NCBI GenBank assembly: GCA_900545515.1
Contig: UQZA01000003.1
Coordinates: forward strand, 82,252 to 146,251
Direction: 5' to 3'
Length of the DNA stretch: 64,000 bases
DNA from: an uncultured Eubacteriales bacterium
GTDB lineage: Bacteria; Bacillota; Clostridia; Oscillospirales; Oscillospiraceae
Made by a program: the position numbers and the translations under genes. This document shows positions 50,134-58,379 of the stretch, in pieces. Every line of letters starts with the position of its first letter. Position 1 is the first letter of the stretch. Under the pieces are notes generated by a model. The model made no database searches and was not told where the DNA came from. It was given only the letters and a program-made list of their open reading frames with translations.

Positions 50134-51618
50134 ATGGCCCGATTATCCCGCCTCTCTCCTCCAGCCGGGCAGGCGCTGCCCCGTTTCCTTGCCCTCTATG
50201 TGGCGCTGCAGCCCCTGCTGGACGTCCTCACCTCCCTGGCAACCCAGGCTGAAATCTCTCTCACCGCCGGTACCGTGGTCCGGACGCTTTTTGTTGGGTT
50301 TGCCTTTCTTTACACCGTATTCTGCGGCCCCTTCCCCGGCCGGAAGGCCTTGCTCTCCTATCTGGGCCTTCTGACCGGGTATTTGGCCGTCTTCGGCCTT
50401 TGGAGTCTGGTTCGGGGCGGCATGTCCGCTTGCATAGTCAACCTGTCTGAGGCTCTAAAGACCTTCTATTTCCCCTATACCGCCGCGTTTCTCTACGCAA
50501 TCTACCGGCAAAAACGGTGGATTGTGCCGGATTGGGCTGTGGCTGCCGCCGGGCTTGGATATGCCGGAGTCATTCTCCTGGCCTGCATCACCGGCACCAG
50601 CTTTTACAGCTACAATGCCGGATATGGCTACAGCGGCTGGTTTTATGCGGCAAATGATGTGAGCATCGTTATCATGCTCACAGCACCTTTGGTTTTTTGC
50701 CGGCTCTTCCACAAGCTGGCTGCTCCCAGACGCCGCAGTGTCTGGGAGTGGATTGGTATGGCTGCAGGGTCCGGAGCGCTCTTGTTCAGCGCCGCTTTTT
50801 TAGGTACCAAGCTGGTGTATCTGGGGACCTTGCTGTATCTAGCTGCAGCCTGTCTGTGGTTTGCTCTCCGCCTGCTTTTGACGCGGCGGGCCGTTGCCGG
50901 CCGGTGTTTGGCTGCTGCGCTGGCGCTGTGCGCCCTGCTGTGCGCCCTGTACCCGGTCTCTCCCCTGAACCATTATGTGCAGGATGTTTACGTTCCCATG
51001 TCCGGCGAGGACCAGGAGGCCTACGAAAAAAGCCTGGCCATTCCCGGTGTGGTGGACAAGGACCGGGCCAAAGCCAACGCCCGGCTGGAGCAGGCGGCCA
51101 AAGGCACCTGGCTGGGGGATCTCATTGAAACCCAGCCTGTGGTAAAAAAGCTGAACTGGCTCCTAAGCCGCCGCCTCCTGATCATCGCTCCCTCCGCTGA
51201 GGAATACACCCGTGGCGGCGCCTGGGTCACCCTCTTTGGCCTGGGCTATGCCCAGCTCTCCAGTTACGTCCGCCCCGTCACACATCTCATCGAAATGGAA
51301 GGCGTGGCCCTTCTGCTGCGCCACGGGCTTGTAGGTTTCCTTCTGTATTACGTTCCCTTCCTGGCAGCGGCAGCTGCTTTACTGCTTCAGTTCTTCCGGC
51401 GATTGAAAACCCGGGTGGCAGATTTCTCCTACTGCACCCTCCTTTTCAGCGCCATGATGGCCTGTGCCACCTCCCTGATTGCAGGGCACGTTTTGGTATC
51501 TCCCTCGGTCAGTCTGATGGTTGCCATTCTGTACGAAAAACTCATTGCCCGCACATCCGCTCAAAACCGGGCCCTCATCCAAGGCGAGGCCCTGCCGGCG
51601 TCAGAGCAGCCGTTTTAG
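50134..51618 (+). CDS. O-antigen ligase/polymerase-like membrane protein 1
   Basis: It has 494 residues with about eleven membrane helices. A GWFYAANDVS segment in the middle is typical of the Wzy/WaaL (O-antigen ligase) superfamily, and the long outside loop (about 285-385) lies before the last helices. Such proteins join or polymerise glycan units at the outer face of the membrane. It is the first of seven co-oriented genes and has a close relative next to it. Confidence 0.8.
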   Translation: MARLSRLSPPAGQALPRFLALYVALQPLLDVLTSLATQAEISLTAGTVVRTLFVGFAFLYTVFCGPFPGRKALLSYLGLLTGYLAVFGLWSLVRGGMSACIVNLSEALKTFYFPYTAAFLYAIYRQKRWIVPDWAVAAAGLGYAGVILLACITGTSFYSYNAGYGYSGWFYAANDVSIVIMLTAPLVFCRLFHKLAAPRRRSVWEWIGMAAGSGALLFSAAFLGTKLVYLGTLLYLAAACLWFALRLLLTRRAVAGRCLAAALALCALLCALYPVSPLNHYVQDVYVPMSGEDQEAYEKSLAIPGVVDKDRAKANARLEQAAKGTWLGDLIETQPVVKKLNWLLSRRLLIIAPSAEEYTRGGAWVTLFGLGYAQLSSYVRPVTHLIEMEGVALLLRHGLVGFLLYYVPFLAAAAALLLQFFRRLKTRVADFSYCTLLFSAMMACATSLIAGHVLVSPSVSLMVAILYEKLIARTSAQNRALIQGEALPASEQPF

Positions 51619-51665
51619 GCCGCCTGCCGCCTGCACCGGTATCTCTTACGAAAGGATACGACAAT

Positions 51666-53213
51666 ATGAAAGAAAAAACCTGGCTTTCCAGCCACACACC
51701 CCAAATCACAGCCGGTTTGTTCCTCATCCAGCCGGTGATGGACGTTCTCTCTTACTGGTTGCAGGAATGGGGCGTTTCCAACCTCCCCACCCTTCTACTG
51801 CGGTTTGGGGTCCTGGGCCTCACCATGCTCTTTGGTTTCATCCTATCAGAGCGGAAAAGGGTTTATTACATTGCTGCCGCCGTCATAGCTTTCATTGGCC
51901 TGGGTCATGTTGGAGCCTGTCTGCAGGTCGGCTACACCGCTCCGATCTCAGATCTCACCAATTACATCCGCGTTGTTCAAATGCCCATTACCGTCTTGTG
52001 CCTCATCACCTTCCTCCGCCAGGATGACCGGAGCTTTGAAGGCATGCAGTTGGGCCTCACCGGAGCCCTGTTTCTCACCCTGGCAGTGGAGATCATCAGC
52101 GTCATCACTGGCACAGACCCCGGCACTTACACAGACGGCACTGGCATCATTGGCTGGTTCCACAACACCAATTCTCAGAGCTCTAACCTCTGTGTGCTGG
52201 TGCCCATTTCCCTGGCCTGGCAGCTGTCCCGGAAAAAACGGAACTGGATTCTCTTTTGGATTACTGCCGTCCTGGGCTGCTTTTCCATGTATTTCTTCGC
52301 CACCCGGCTGGCATATTTGGGCATTGCCGTGGTGACGGCGGGTATGGCGCTCTCCATTCTCCTGGCCCGCCGGTCCGACTGGAAAGTCGCCCTCGGCTTT
52401 CTGGCTCTGTTTGCTCTCTTTGCCCTGCTGATGCCCCGCTCTCCCATGATGATTCACCTCAATGCCACCAGCGGCAAGCAGGACGAGCGCCAGGGCTATA
52501 TCAATGAGCAGCTTGGAGAAAACCTCAGCGAAGTTCAAACACTCATCCAAAAGGCCCCCAACAAGCCGAAACCCACCCATACCACTCCCGGCACCACCGA
52601 GGAGACGGAGGCGCCAGAGGAGGAAAGCGGCCTCACCGAATCGGAGCGTGAACGCCTGATTCAGGAGCTGACGCCGGTATACCAGCATTACGTCAAGGAT
52701 TTCGTGCAGATTTTTGGGGCCGAAAAGACCATGGAGATGTTTAACTACACCATCAATGTCCGGGAGTTTGCCTCCGTACGGGAGAAGAAGCTGCTGTTTG
52801 CCCAGATGCTCATGGAGGATTCTCCCCTGAGCGCCAGGTTCTTTGGCATCAATCTGGCCCGCTTCTCTGTTGGAAACAACATCTACGATGTGGAGAACGA
52901 TCTTCACGGCATTTACTACCTTTACGGCGGGGTGGGTCTGGCCGCATATCTGTTGTTCCTGGCATACTTTGTATATCTCATCATCTGGGCCCTATGTAAA
53001 AATGCCAAGCGCTATTTCACCGTAGAAGCCGCCTCCTACGGCATCGCATTTCTGCTGTGCATGGCCCATGTGTACAACACCGCCGGCGTGCTCCGCCGGC
53101 CCAACGCCTCCATTTACCTGTCTGCCATACTGGCCGGGATCTACTATCTGGTCCGTATCCGCCGGTATCCGGACCAGACAGCTCCAACAACTCTGCAACA
53201 CGCAAAACAGTGA
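51666..53213 (+). CDS. O-antigen ligase/polymerase-like membrane protein 2
   Basis: It has 515 residues, with the same layout as its neighbour: about eleven helices, GWFHNTNSQSSNL in the corresponding position and a long soluble loop (about 260-390) containing a Pro/Thr/Glu-rich stretch (KPTHTTPGTTEETEAPEEES). It starts 47 bp after the first protein. One of the pair may polymerise and the other ligate the polymer; this is inference. Confidence 0.8.
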   Translation: MKEKTWLSSHTPQITAGLFLIQPVMDVLSYWLQEWGVSNLPTLLLRFGVLGLTMLFGFILSERKRVYYIAAAVIAFIGLGHVGACLQVGYTAPISDLTNYIRVVQMPITVLCLITFLRQDDRSFEGMQLGLTGALFLTLAVEIISVITGTDPGTYTDGTGIIGWFHNTNSQSSNLCVLVPISLAWQLSRKKRNWILFWITAVLGCFSMYFFATRLAYLGIAVVTAGMALSILLARRSDWKVALGFLALFALFALLMPRSPMMIHLNATSGKQDERQGYINEQLGENLSEVQTLIQKAPNKPKPTHTTPGTTEETEAPEEESGLTESERERLIQELTPVYQHYVKDFVQIFGAEKTMEMFNYTINVREFASVREKKLLFAQMLMEDSPLSARFFGINLARFSVGNNIYDVENDLHGIYYLYGGVGLAAYLLFLAYFVYLIIWALCKNAKRYFTVEAASYGIAFLLCMAHVYNTAGVLRRPNASIYLSAILAGIYYLVRIRRYPDQTAPTTLQHAKQ

Positions 53214-53217
53214 GGTG

Positions 53218-54213
53218 ATGAGCCCCGTGGTTCTGTCCATTGTCATCCCCGTGTACAACACTGCCAACTACCTGGAGAGCTGCCTCTCCTCTGTCCTCGC
53301 CGGAGACTGGGCAGATTGTGAAATCCTCCTGGTAGACGACGGCTCCACCGATGGCATCAGCCCCGGGCTGTGCGACCGGTTGTCGGAAGCGCATCCCGGC
53401 CTGGTGCGGGTGATTCATCAGGAGAACCTTGGCCTGGGCGGAGCCCGAAACAGCGGCCTGGAGGCAGCCAGAGGGGAATATCTTTTTTTCCTGGACAGCG
53501 ATGACACCATTCCGCCCCACGCCCTGACCACTCTGAAAGAAGCCATTCGGAAGACTGGGGCAGAAATCATCGCCTTCCAGTTTCTCACAGACGATGGGGA
53601 GGGGCATCGAACCCCCTACTGCGCAAACGCCGTTCAGCTGGATACTCCCTTCACCACCAGGCAAAAGCCGGAGTTTCTCCTCTCCATCCCCAGCGCATGC
53701 TGCCGGATCTGGCGGCGGAGCTTGTTTCTCTCCTCTGGGATCCGCTTCCCCAGCCGGGTCTGGTACGAGGATCTGCGCACCACCGTGAAGCTCTTTGTGC
53801 TGGCCAAATCCATTGTCACCTTGCCCGATCCCCTCTACCACTATCTACAACGCCCCGGCTCCATCATGCGTTCCGGAAATGTAGCGCGAAACCGGGAGAT
53901 CCTAGACGCCTTTGACGATCTGCTGTCCTGGTTCCAGAGGCAAGGGCTATTGAAACAATACCACGCAATCTTATGCCGCCTCTGCATCGACCATGTATAC
54001 CTGGCCGCTTCGGTGCGTGTCCTGACAGAAGCCCCCCGGCATCCTCTTCTGGGTGAATTCCAACGTTACTTGGAGCATCATTTTCCGGACTACAGGAGCA
54101 ACCTGTATCTTGCGCATCTGTCCCGGTCTCGGAAGCTGGTCTTCCGGCTTTTAGAGGGACGTCATTACCGCCTGCTACGGTTTTTGTTCCGTACCAAAGG
54201 CAGGCTTGCATAG
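53218..54213 (+). CDS. Family 2 glycosyltransferase 1
   Basis: It has 331 residues from ATG 53218 (GTG at 53215 is a further option; GAGG lies close upstream). A GT-A fold is shown by LSIVIPVYNTANYLESCLSS, LVDDGSTDG and the metal-binding FLDSDDT. It adds a sugar from a nucleotide donor to a polymer precursor. It is closely related to the next gene. Confidence 0.92.
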   Translation: MSPVVLSIVIPVYNTANYLESCLSSVLAGDWADCEILLVDDGSTDGISPGLCDRLSEAHPGLVRVIHQENLGLGGARNSGLEAARGEYLFFLDSDDTIPPHALTTLKEAIRKTGAEIIAFQFLTDDGEGHRTPYCANAVQLDTPFTTRQKPEFLLSIPSACCRIWRRSLFLSSGIRFPSRVWYEDLRTTVKLFVLAKSIVTLPDPLYHYLQRPGSIMRSGNVARNREILDAFDDLLSWFQRQGLLKQYHAILCRLCIDHVYLAASVRVLTEAPRHPLLGEFQRYLEHHFPDYRSNLYLAHLSRSRKLVFRLLEGRHYRLLRFLFRTKGRLA

Positions 54214-54221
54214 GAGGTATT

Positions 54222-55217
54222 ATGAGATTCAGTGTAGTCATTCCGGTCTATAATGTGGCCTCATATCTCACTGGTTGTGTCAGCTCCGTTTTAAACAGTA
54301 CCGAAACAGACTATGAAATCATTTTGGTAGACGACGGTTCCACCGATGGGCGCAGCGGCCCTCTCTGTGACACCTTGGCCGCCCGGTGCCCCAATCGGAT
54401 TCGCGTCATACACCAAAAAAACCTTGGCCTGGGCGGCGCCCGCAACACCGGCCTGGAGGCAGCGCAGGGAGAATACTTGTTTTTCCTGGATGGGGACGAC
54501 ACCATTTCGCCTGAGGCTTTATCCATCCTGAGTCAAGCTGTGGAGAAATTTCACCATCCCGATGTGATCGCCTTCTTCCTGGAGCTCTGGCCGGAAGGCG
54601 GCAGTGTCCCCACCGGCCTGCAGCGTCACCGTCTCCCCCCGGACCAAGTTTGCACCCTTGCCCAATGTCCGGCTATGTTGCTGGATACTCCCAGCGCTTG
54701 CGCCCGCCTGTGGCGGCGAGAGCTGTTTTTGAAAAGTGGCATTCGCTATCCAGAGCGGCTATGGTATGAGGATTTATATACGACGGAAAATCTGCTTCTG
54801 GAAGCGAACTCCATTGTGGGCCTGCACGTTCCTCTATACCGGTATTTGCTTCGAACCGGTTCCATTATGCGGGGAAACGATCCCTCCCGAAACCGTGAAA
54901 TTCTTCTGGCGCTGGATCAAGTATTTGCATGGTACCGCAGCCGGCAATGCTTTACCCGTTTTCAGGAAGAGTTGTGTGGCATGACCTTACAACACATCAG
55001 CTATGCCTGTTACCGGGTCTTACTGCAGGATCCTCACCACCCCTTGATCCCACAGTTTCTGGAATACCTGACCAGCCACTTTCCCACATACAGAACGTCG
55101 AAATACTACCATGTTCTCACCCGCTCCCAGCGGGTCATTCTGTTTTTTCTCCGTCACCGCCAGTACCGGCTGCCTGCGCTCCTGCTGGAGTGGAAAGAAA
55201 AGAAGAATTCCAAATAG
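54222..55217 (+). CDS. Family 2 glycosyltransferase 2
   Basis: It has 331 residues, the same length as its neighbour and clearly related (FSVVIPVYNVASYLTGCVSS, LVDDGSTDG, LDGDDT in place of LDSDDT). It starts 9 bp after it. The pair came from a local duplication and probably adds successive sugars of one repeat unit. Confidence 0.92.
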   Translation: MRFSVVIPVYNVASYLTGCVSSVLNSTETDYEIILVDDGSTDGRSGPLCDTLAARCPNRIRVIHQKNLGLGGARNTGLEAAQGEYLFFLDGDDTISPEALSILSQAVEKFHHPDVIAFFLELWPEGGSVPTGLQRHRLPPDQVCTLAQCPAMLLDTPSACARLWRRELFLKSGIRYPERLWYEDLYTTENLLLEANSIVGLHVPLYRYLLRTGSIMRGNDPSRNREILLALDQVFAWYRSRQCFTRFQEELCGMTLQHISYACYRVLLQDPHHPLIPQFLEYLTSHFPTYRTSKYYHVLTRSQRVILFFLRHRQYRLPALLLEWKEKKNSK

Positions 55218-55229
55218 GAGGCATCTGAT

Positions 55230-56501
55230 TTGAATCCGAAATTCAAGCTGGCAAACAGCAAGCAGGTCCTGCTGCAAAATACATTCATGCTGTACCTGCT
55301 CACCTTTTCCAACTACTTCCTGTCCCTTGTGGTAGTCCCTTACGAAACGCGCATCCTGGGCCCGACGGTATACGGCACTTTGGGCGCTGCCACTGCCATC
55401 ATGGTTTATTTCCAATTGGTAATTGACTTTGGTTTTCTCCTCTCCGGAACCCAGGAGGTCGCCAGAAGCCGGGACGATCGGGCTGAGGTCAGCCGGATTT
55501 TCACCGCCACAACCCTGGCCAAGCTTCTGCTCATCGTCATATCCCTGGCCGCTCTGGTTGTGCTGTGTCAGGTGATCCCTGCCTGGCGGGAAAGGCAAGG
55601 GCTTTATCTGCTGTTTTTCTGCGGTACCGCCATCAATTCTCTCATTCCGGATTATCTTTATCGCGGTCTGGAAAAGATGTCCGCGATTACCGTCCGTACC
55701 GTCTGCATCAAAGCCTTTTTCACTTTGGGCATTGTGGCATTTATGAAGACCCCGGAGGATGTGTGGATGGTCCCGGCTGTCAATGCCATCGGGTGTCTGG
55801 CTGCCTTGGGCTTGACTCTGGTGCACCTCAGCCGAAAATTAGACATCCATTTCACCGCTCCAAACTGGTCCGAAGTCATCCGGAGTCTGAAGCGATCCTC
55901 TACCTTCTTCTATTCTCGCATTGCCACCACTGCCTATTCCGCCTTAAACACAGTCATTTTGGATATGATCTCTGCCTCTGGTGCCACAGTTGGTTATTAT
56001 TCCTCTGCAGACCGGCTGATCACCACCGGCAGGAGCGCTTTGTCCCCCATCTCAGACAGCCTATACCCATACATGGTAAAAAACCGGGATTTTAAGCTGG
56101 TCCGCAAGATTTTGCTGATTTTTGAACCGTTGATCTTCCTCTTCTGTGCCGCTGTGTTTATTTGGGCGGAACCTATATGTGTTTTGCTTTTTGGGCCGGA
56201 TTTTGCTCCCGCCGCCAACGTTCTGCGGGCAATGCTTCCTGTCGGGGTCATTACACTCCCCAGTTATATTTTAGGCTTTCCCACCCTCACCGCCATGGGA
56301 CTTACAGAGCACGCCAACTACTCCGTCATTTTCGGTTCCGTGCTCCACATGGTGAATCTGGCAATTCTATATTTCACCGGTCATATGAATATGATCACAC
56401 TGGGCTGCGCCGTCTCCGTTGCCGAGGCCCTGATCCTGGGCTATCGCATCTTTGTAGTCTGGCGGCATCGCAGCATATTTCAAAGGGAGGAAACGCCATG
56501 A
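55230..56501 (+). CDS. Polysaccharide flippase, Wzx/MOP superfamily
   Basis: It has 423 residues from TTG 55230 (ATAGGAGG 8 nt upstream). About twelve membrane helices are seen, with the MOP-type N-terminus (NTFMLYLLTFSNYFLSLVVV PYETRILG). It moves lipid-linked glycan units to the outer face of the membrane. Its stop overlaps the start of the next gene (ATGA). Confidence 0.92.
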   Translation: MNPKFKLANSKQVLLQNTFMLYLLTFSNYFLSLVVVPYETRILGPTVYGTLGAATAIMVYFQLVIDFGFLLSGTQEVARSRDDRAEVSRIFTATTLAKLLLIVISLAALVVLCQVIPAWRERQGLYLLFFCGTAINSLIPDYLYRGLEKMSAITVRTVCIKAFFTLGIVAFMKTPEDVWMVPAVNAIGCLAALGLTLVHLSRKLDIHFTAPNWSEVIRSLKRSSTFFYSRIATTAYSALNTVILDMISASGATVGYYSSADRLITTGRSALSPISDSLYPYMVKNRDFKLVRKILLIFEPLIFLFCAAVFIWAEPICVLLFGPDFAPAANVLRAMLPVGVITLPSYILGFPTLTAMGLTEHANYSVIFGSVLHMVNLAILYFTGHMNMITLGCAVSVAEALILGYRIFVVWRHRSIFQREETP

Positions 56502-57652
56502 GCAAGATGGATTCATATCTCTGTGCAATCTTCCGGCGGATCTTCCGGCTCTTTCCAATTAATCAGAGGAAGGTCGTCTTTTGCAGCTACTATGGAAAAG
56601 GCTACTCTGACAACCCCAAGGCCATCGCGGAATCGCTCCTGGCCTCGGGCCAACATTTAAAGCTGGTGTGGCTTTTGCAGGATCGCCGGGACGCCACCTC
56701 CCTTCCCCCCGGAATCCGGCCCGCCTCCTATTGGGGCATTCATCGGGCATGGGAGTTGTCTACAGCTGCAGTCTGGGTGGACAATTGCCGGAGAGGAGAA
56801 CGGGGCAAGCGGAAAGGCCAACACTATCTGCAAACCTGGCACGGCTTTGCCCTGAAGCGGATTGAAGCCGACGCAGAGCAGGCACTGGATGGACCCTATG
56901 TGCGGGGCTGTATGCAGGATTCTGCCCAATGCGACCTAATGGTTTCCGGCAGCGGCTTTATGACCCAGTTGTACCAGCGGGCATTTTGGTATGACGGCCC
57001 TGTGGCGGAATACGGCTCTCCCAGAAATGACGTCTTATTTTCTTCCCAGCCTCACCTACTCCAGAAGGTACGTCAGGCCTTTTCCTTGCCGGAAAATCAG
57101 AAGCTAGTTCTCTACGCTCCAACCTTCCGGTCGGACCACAGCAGCCGCGCTTACAATCTGGACGTTCCCTCGCTGCTGGATGCCTGTCACACCCGCTTTG
57201 GCGGATCCTGGTCCTGCCTCGTCCGCCTGCACCCCAACGTCGCGAAGCATTCTACCGGTCTGTTTGCCTACAATGGCAGCACCATTTTGGACGCCACTGC
57301 CTACCCAGACATGCAGGAGCTACTGTATGCTGTGGATATGCTGATTTCGGATTACTCCTCTTGTATGTTTGACTTTGCCCTCAGTGGAAAGCCTTGCCTG
57401 CAATTTGCCACAGACATTGAAAGCTATCGCCAGGACCGAAATTTCTATTTCCCCCTGGACCGCCTTCCCTTCCCTCTGTCCAGCAGCAATCCGGCTTTGT
57501 GTCAGGCGGTGCGATCTTTTGATGCCCAGGAATATGCCCGGAACTGGGCCGCATTCGCCCAGGAGAATCATTTTTGCGAAGACGGCCATGCCTCAGCCCG
57601 TTGTGCGGACTGGATTTTGGCCCGTCTGGGCAGAAAGGAGAAAACGCCATGA
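56498..57652 (+). CDS. CDP-glycerol glycerophosphotransferase family protein (TagF/TagB-like)
   Basis: It has 384 residues from ATG 56498. The family features are TWHGFALKRI, GSPRNDVLF, LYAPTFRSD and SDYSSCMFDFALSGKP, the last forming the CDP-glycerol site. It adds glycerol phosphate units to a lipid-linked acceptor. It is directly coupled to tagD, which supplies CDP-glycerol. Confidence 0.93.
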   Translation: MSKMDSYLCAIFRRIFRLFPINQRKVVFCSYYGKGYSDNPKAIAESLLASGQHLKLVWLLQDRRDATSLPPGIRPASYWGIHRAWELSTAAVWVDNCRRGERGKRKGQHYLQTWHGFALKRIEADAEQALDGPYVRGCMQDSAQCDLMVSGSGFMTQLYQRAFWYDGPVAEYGSPRNDVLFSSQPHLLQKVRQAFSLPENQKLVLYAPTFRSDHSSRAYNLDVPSLLDACHTRFGGSWSCLVRLHPNVAKHSTGLFAYNGSTILDATAYPDMQELLYAVDMLISDYSSCMFDFALSGKPCLQFATDIESYRQDRNFYFPLDRLPFPLSSSNPALCQAVRSFDAQEYARNWAAFAQENHFCEDGHASARCADWILARLGRKEKTP

Positions 57653-58038
57653 AACGCGTCATCACCTACGGAACCTTCGACCTGCTCCACTATGGTCACA
57701 TCAACCTGCTCCGCCGGGCCAAGGCCCTGGGGGATTACCTGATTGTGGGCCTGTCCACGGACCAGTTCAACTGGCAGGAAAAGCAGAAAAAAAGCTACTT
57801 CACCTACGAAGAGCGCAAAGCCATGCTGGAAGCCATCCGCTATGTGGACCTGGTGATTCCAGAGGAAAACTGGGATCAGAAAAAAACCGACGTGGAAAAA
57901 TACCATGCAGATATCTTTGTCATCGGCGACGACTGGAAAGGGGCGTTCGACTTCCTCCGGGATCAGTGCGAAGTTGTCTACCTCTCCCGTACCCCGGAGA
58001 TCTCCACTACCAAAATCAAAACAGAGCTTCACACCTGA
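57649..58038 (+). CDS. tagD: Glycerol-3-phosphate cytidylyltransferase
   Basis: It has 129 residues. It makes CDP-glycerol from CTP and glycerol 3-phosphate. The nucleotidyltransferase HxGH motif is in LLHYGHINLLRRA, and RTPEISTTKIK carries the second (RxxxISTT) signature. It is the last gene of the operon and overlaps the previous gene. Its presence shows that the polymer contains glycerol phosphate. Confidence 0.97.
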   Translation: MKRVITYGTFDLLHYGHINLLRRAKALGDYLIVGLSTDQFNWQEKQKKSYFTYEERKAMLEAIRYVDLVIPEENWDQKKTDVEKYHADIFVIGDDWKGAFDFLRDQCEVVYLSRTPEISTTKIKTELHT

Positions 58039-58043
58039 TTGGC

Positions 58044-58075
58044 AGCTGCCGGAGAATGGCCCCCGGCAGCTTTTT
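58044..58075 (+). terminator. Rho-independent terminator of the surface polymer operon
   Basis: Arms AGCTGCCGG and CCGGCAGCT with TTTTT following, 6 bp after tagD. Confidence 0.9.
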
Positions 58076-58177
58076 CAGGCCCTGAATCGGCCCATCCATC
58101 CCGCATCTCCCTTGCCCATCGTGCACATTGCAAGCCATATGCACAAGCGCAATATCATCAACTGAAGGACCACACCA

Positions 58178-58225
58178 GTGATGGGTGAGTAACTTGGAGC
58201 CCCAAAAAAGAAATGCTGCTGCCCC
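58178..58225 (-). repeat. Dispersed repeat, copy 2
   Basis: It is the inverted partner of 5298-5343 (GTGATGGGTGAGTAACTTGG... GCTGCTGCCCC). It lies in the 340-bp gene-free stretch between tagD and the GTPase-NYN gene. Confidence 0.6.
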
Positions 58226-58379
58226 GGCAGGCGCCCCAATGGCCTTGACATTCTGCGCAGGAACCTTTACAATCATGTGCAAATTTCCCTCCTGCGGCTT
58301 GATAAAACACCGGCAAGTACGTTTCCACAGCAGCAGGTCCCAGGTAATCCATAGAACACGAAGGAAGAAGGTGTCCGGA

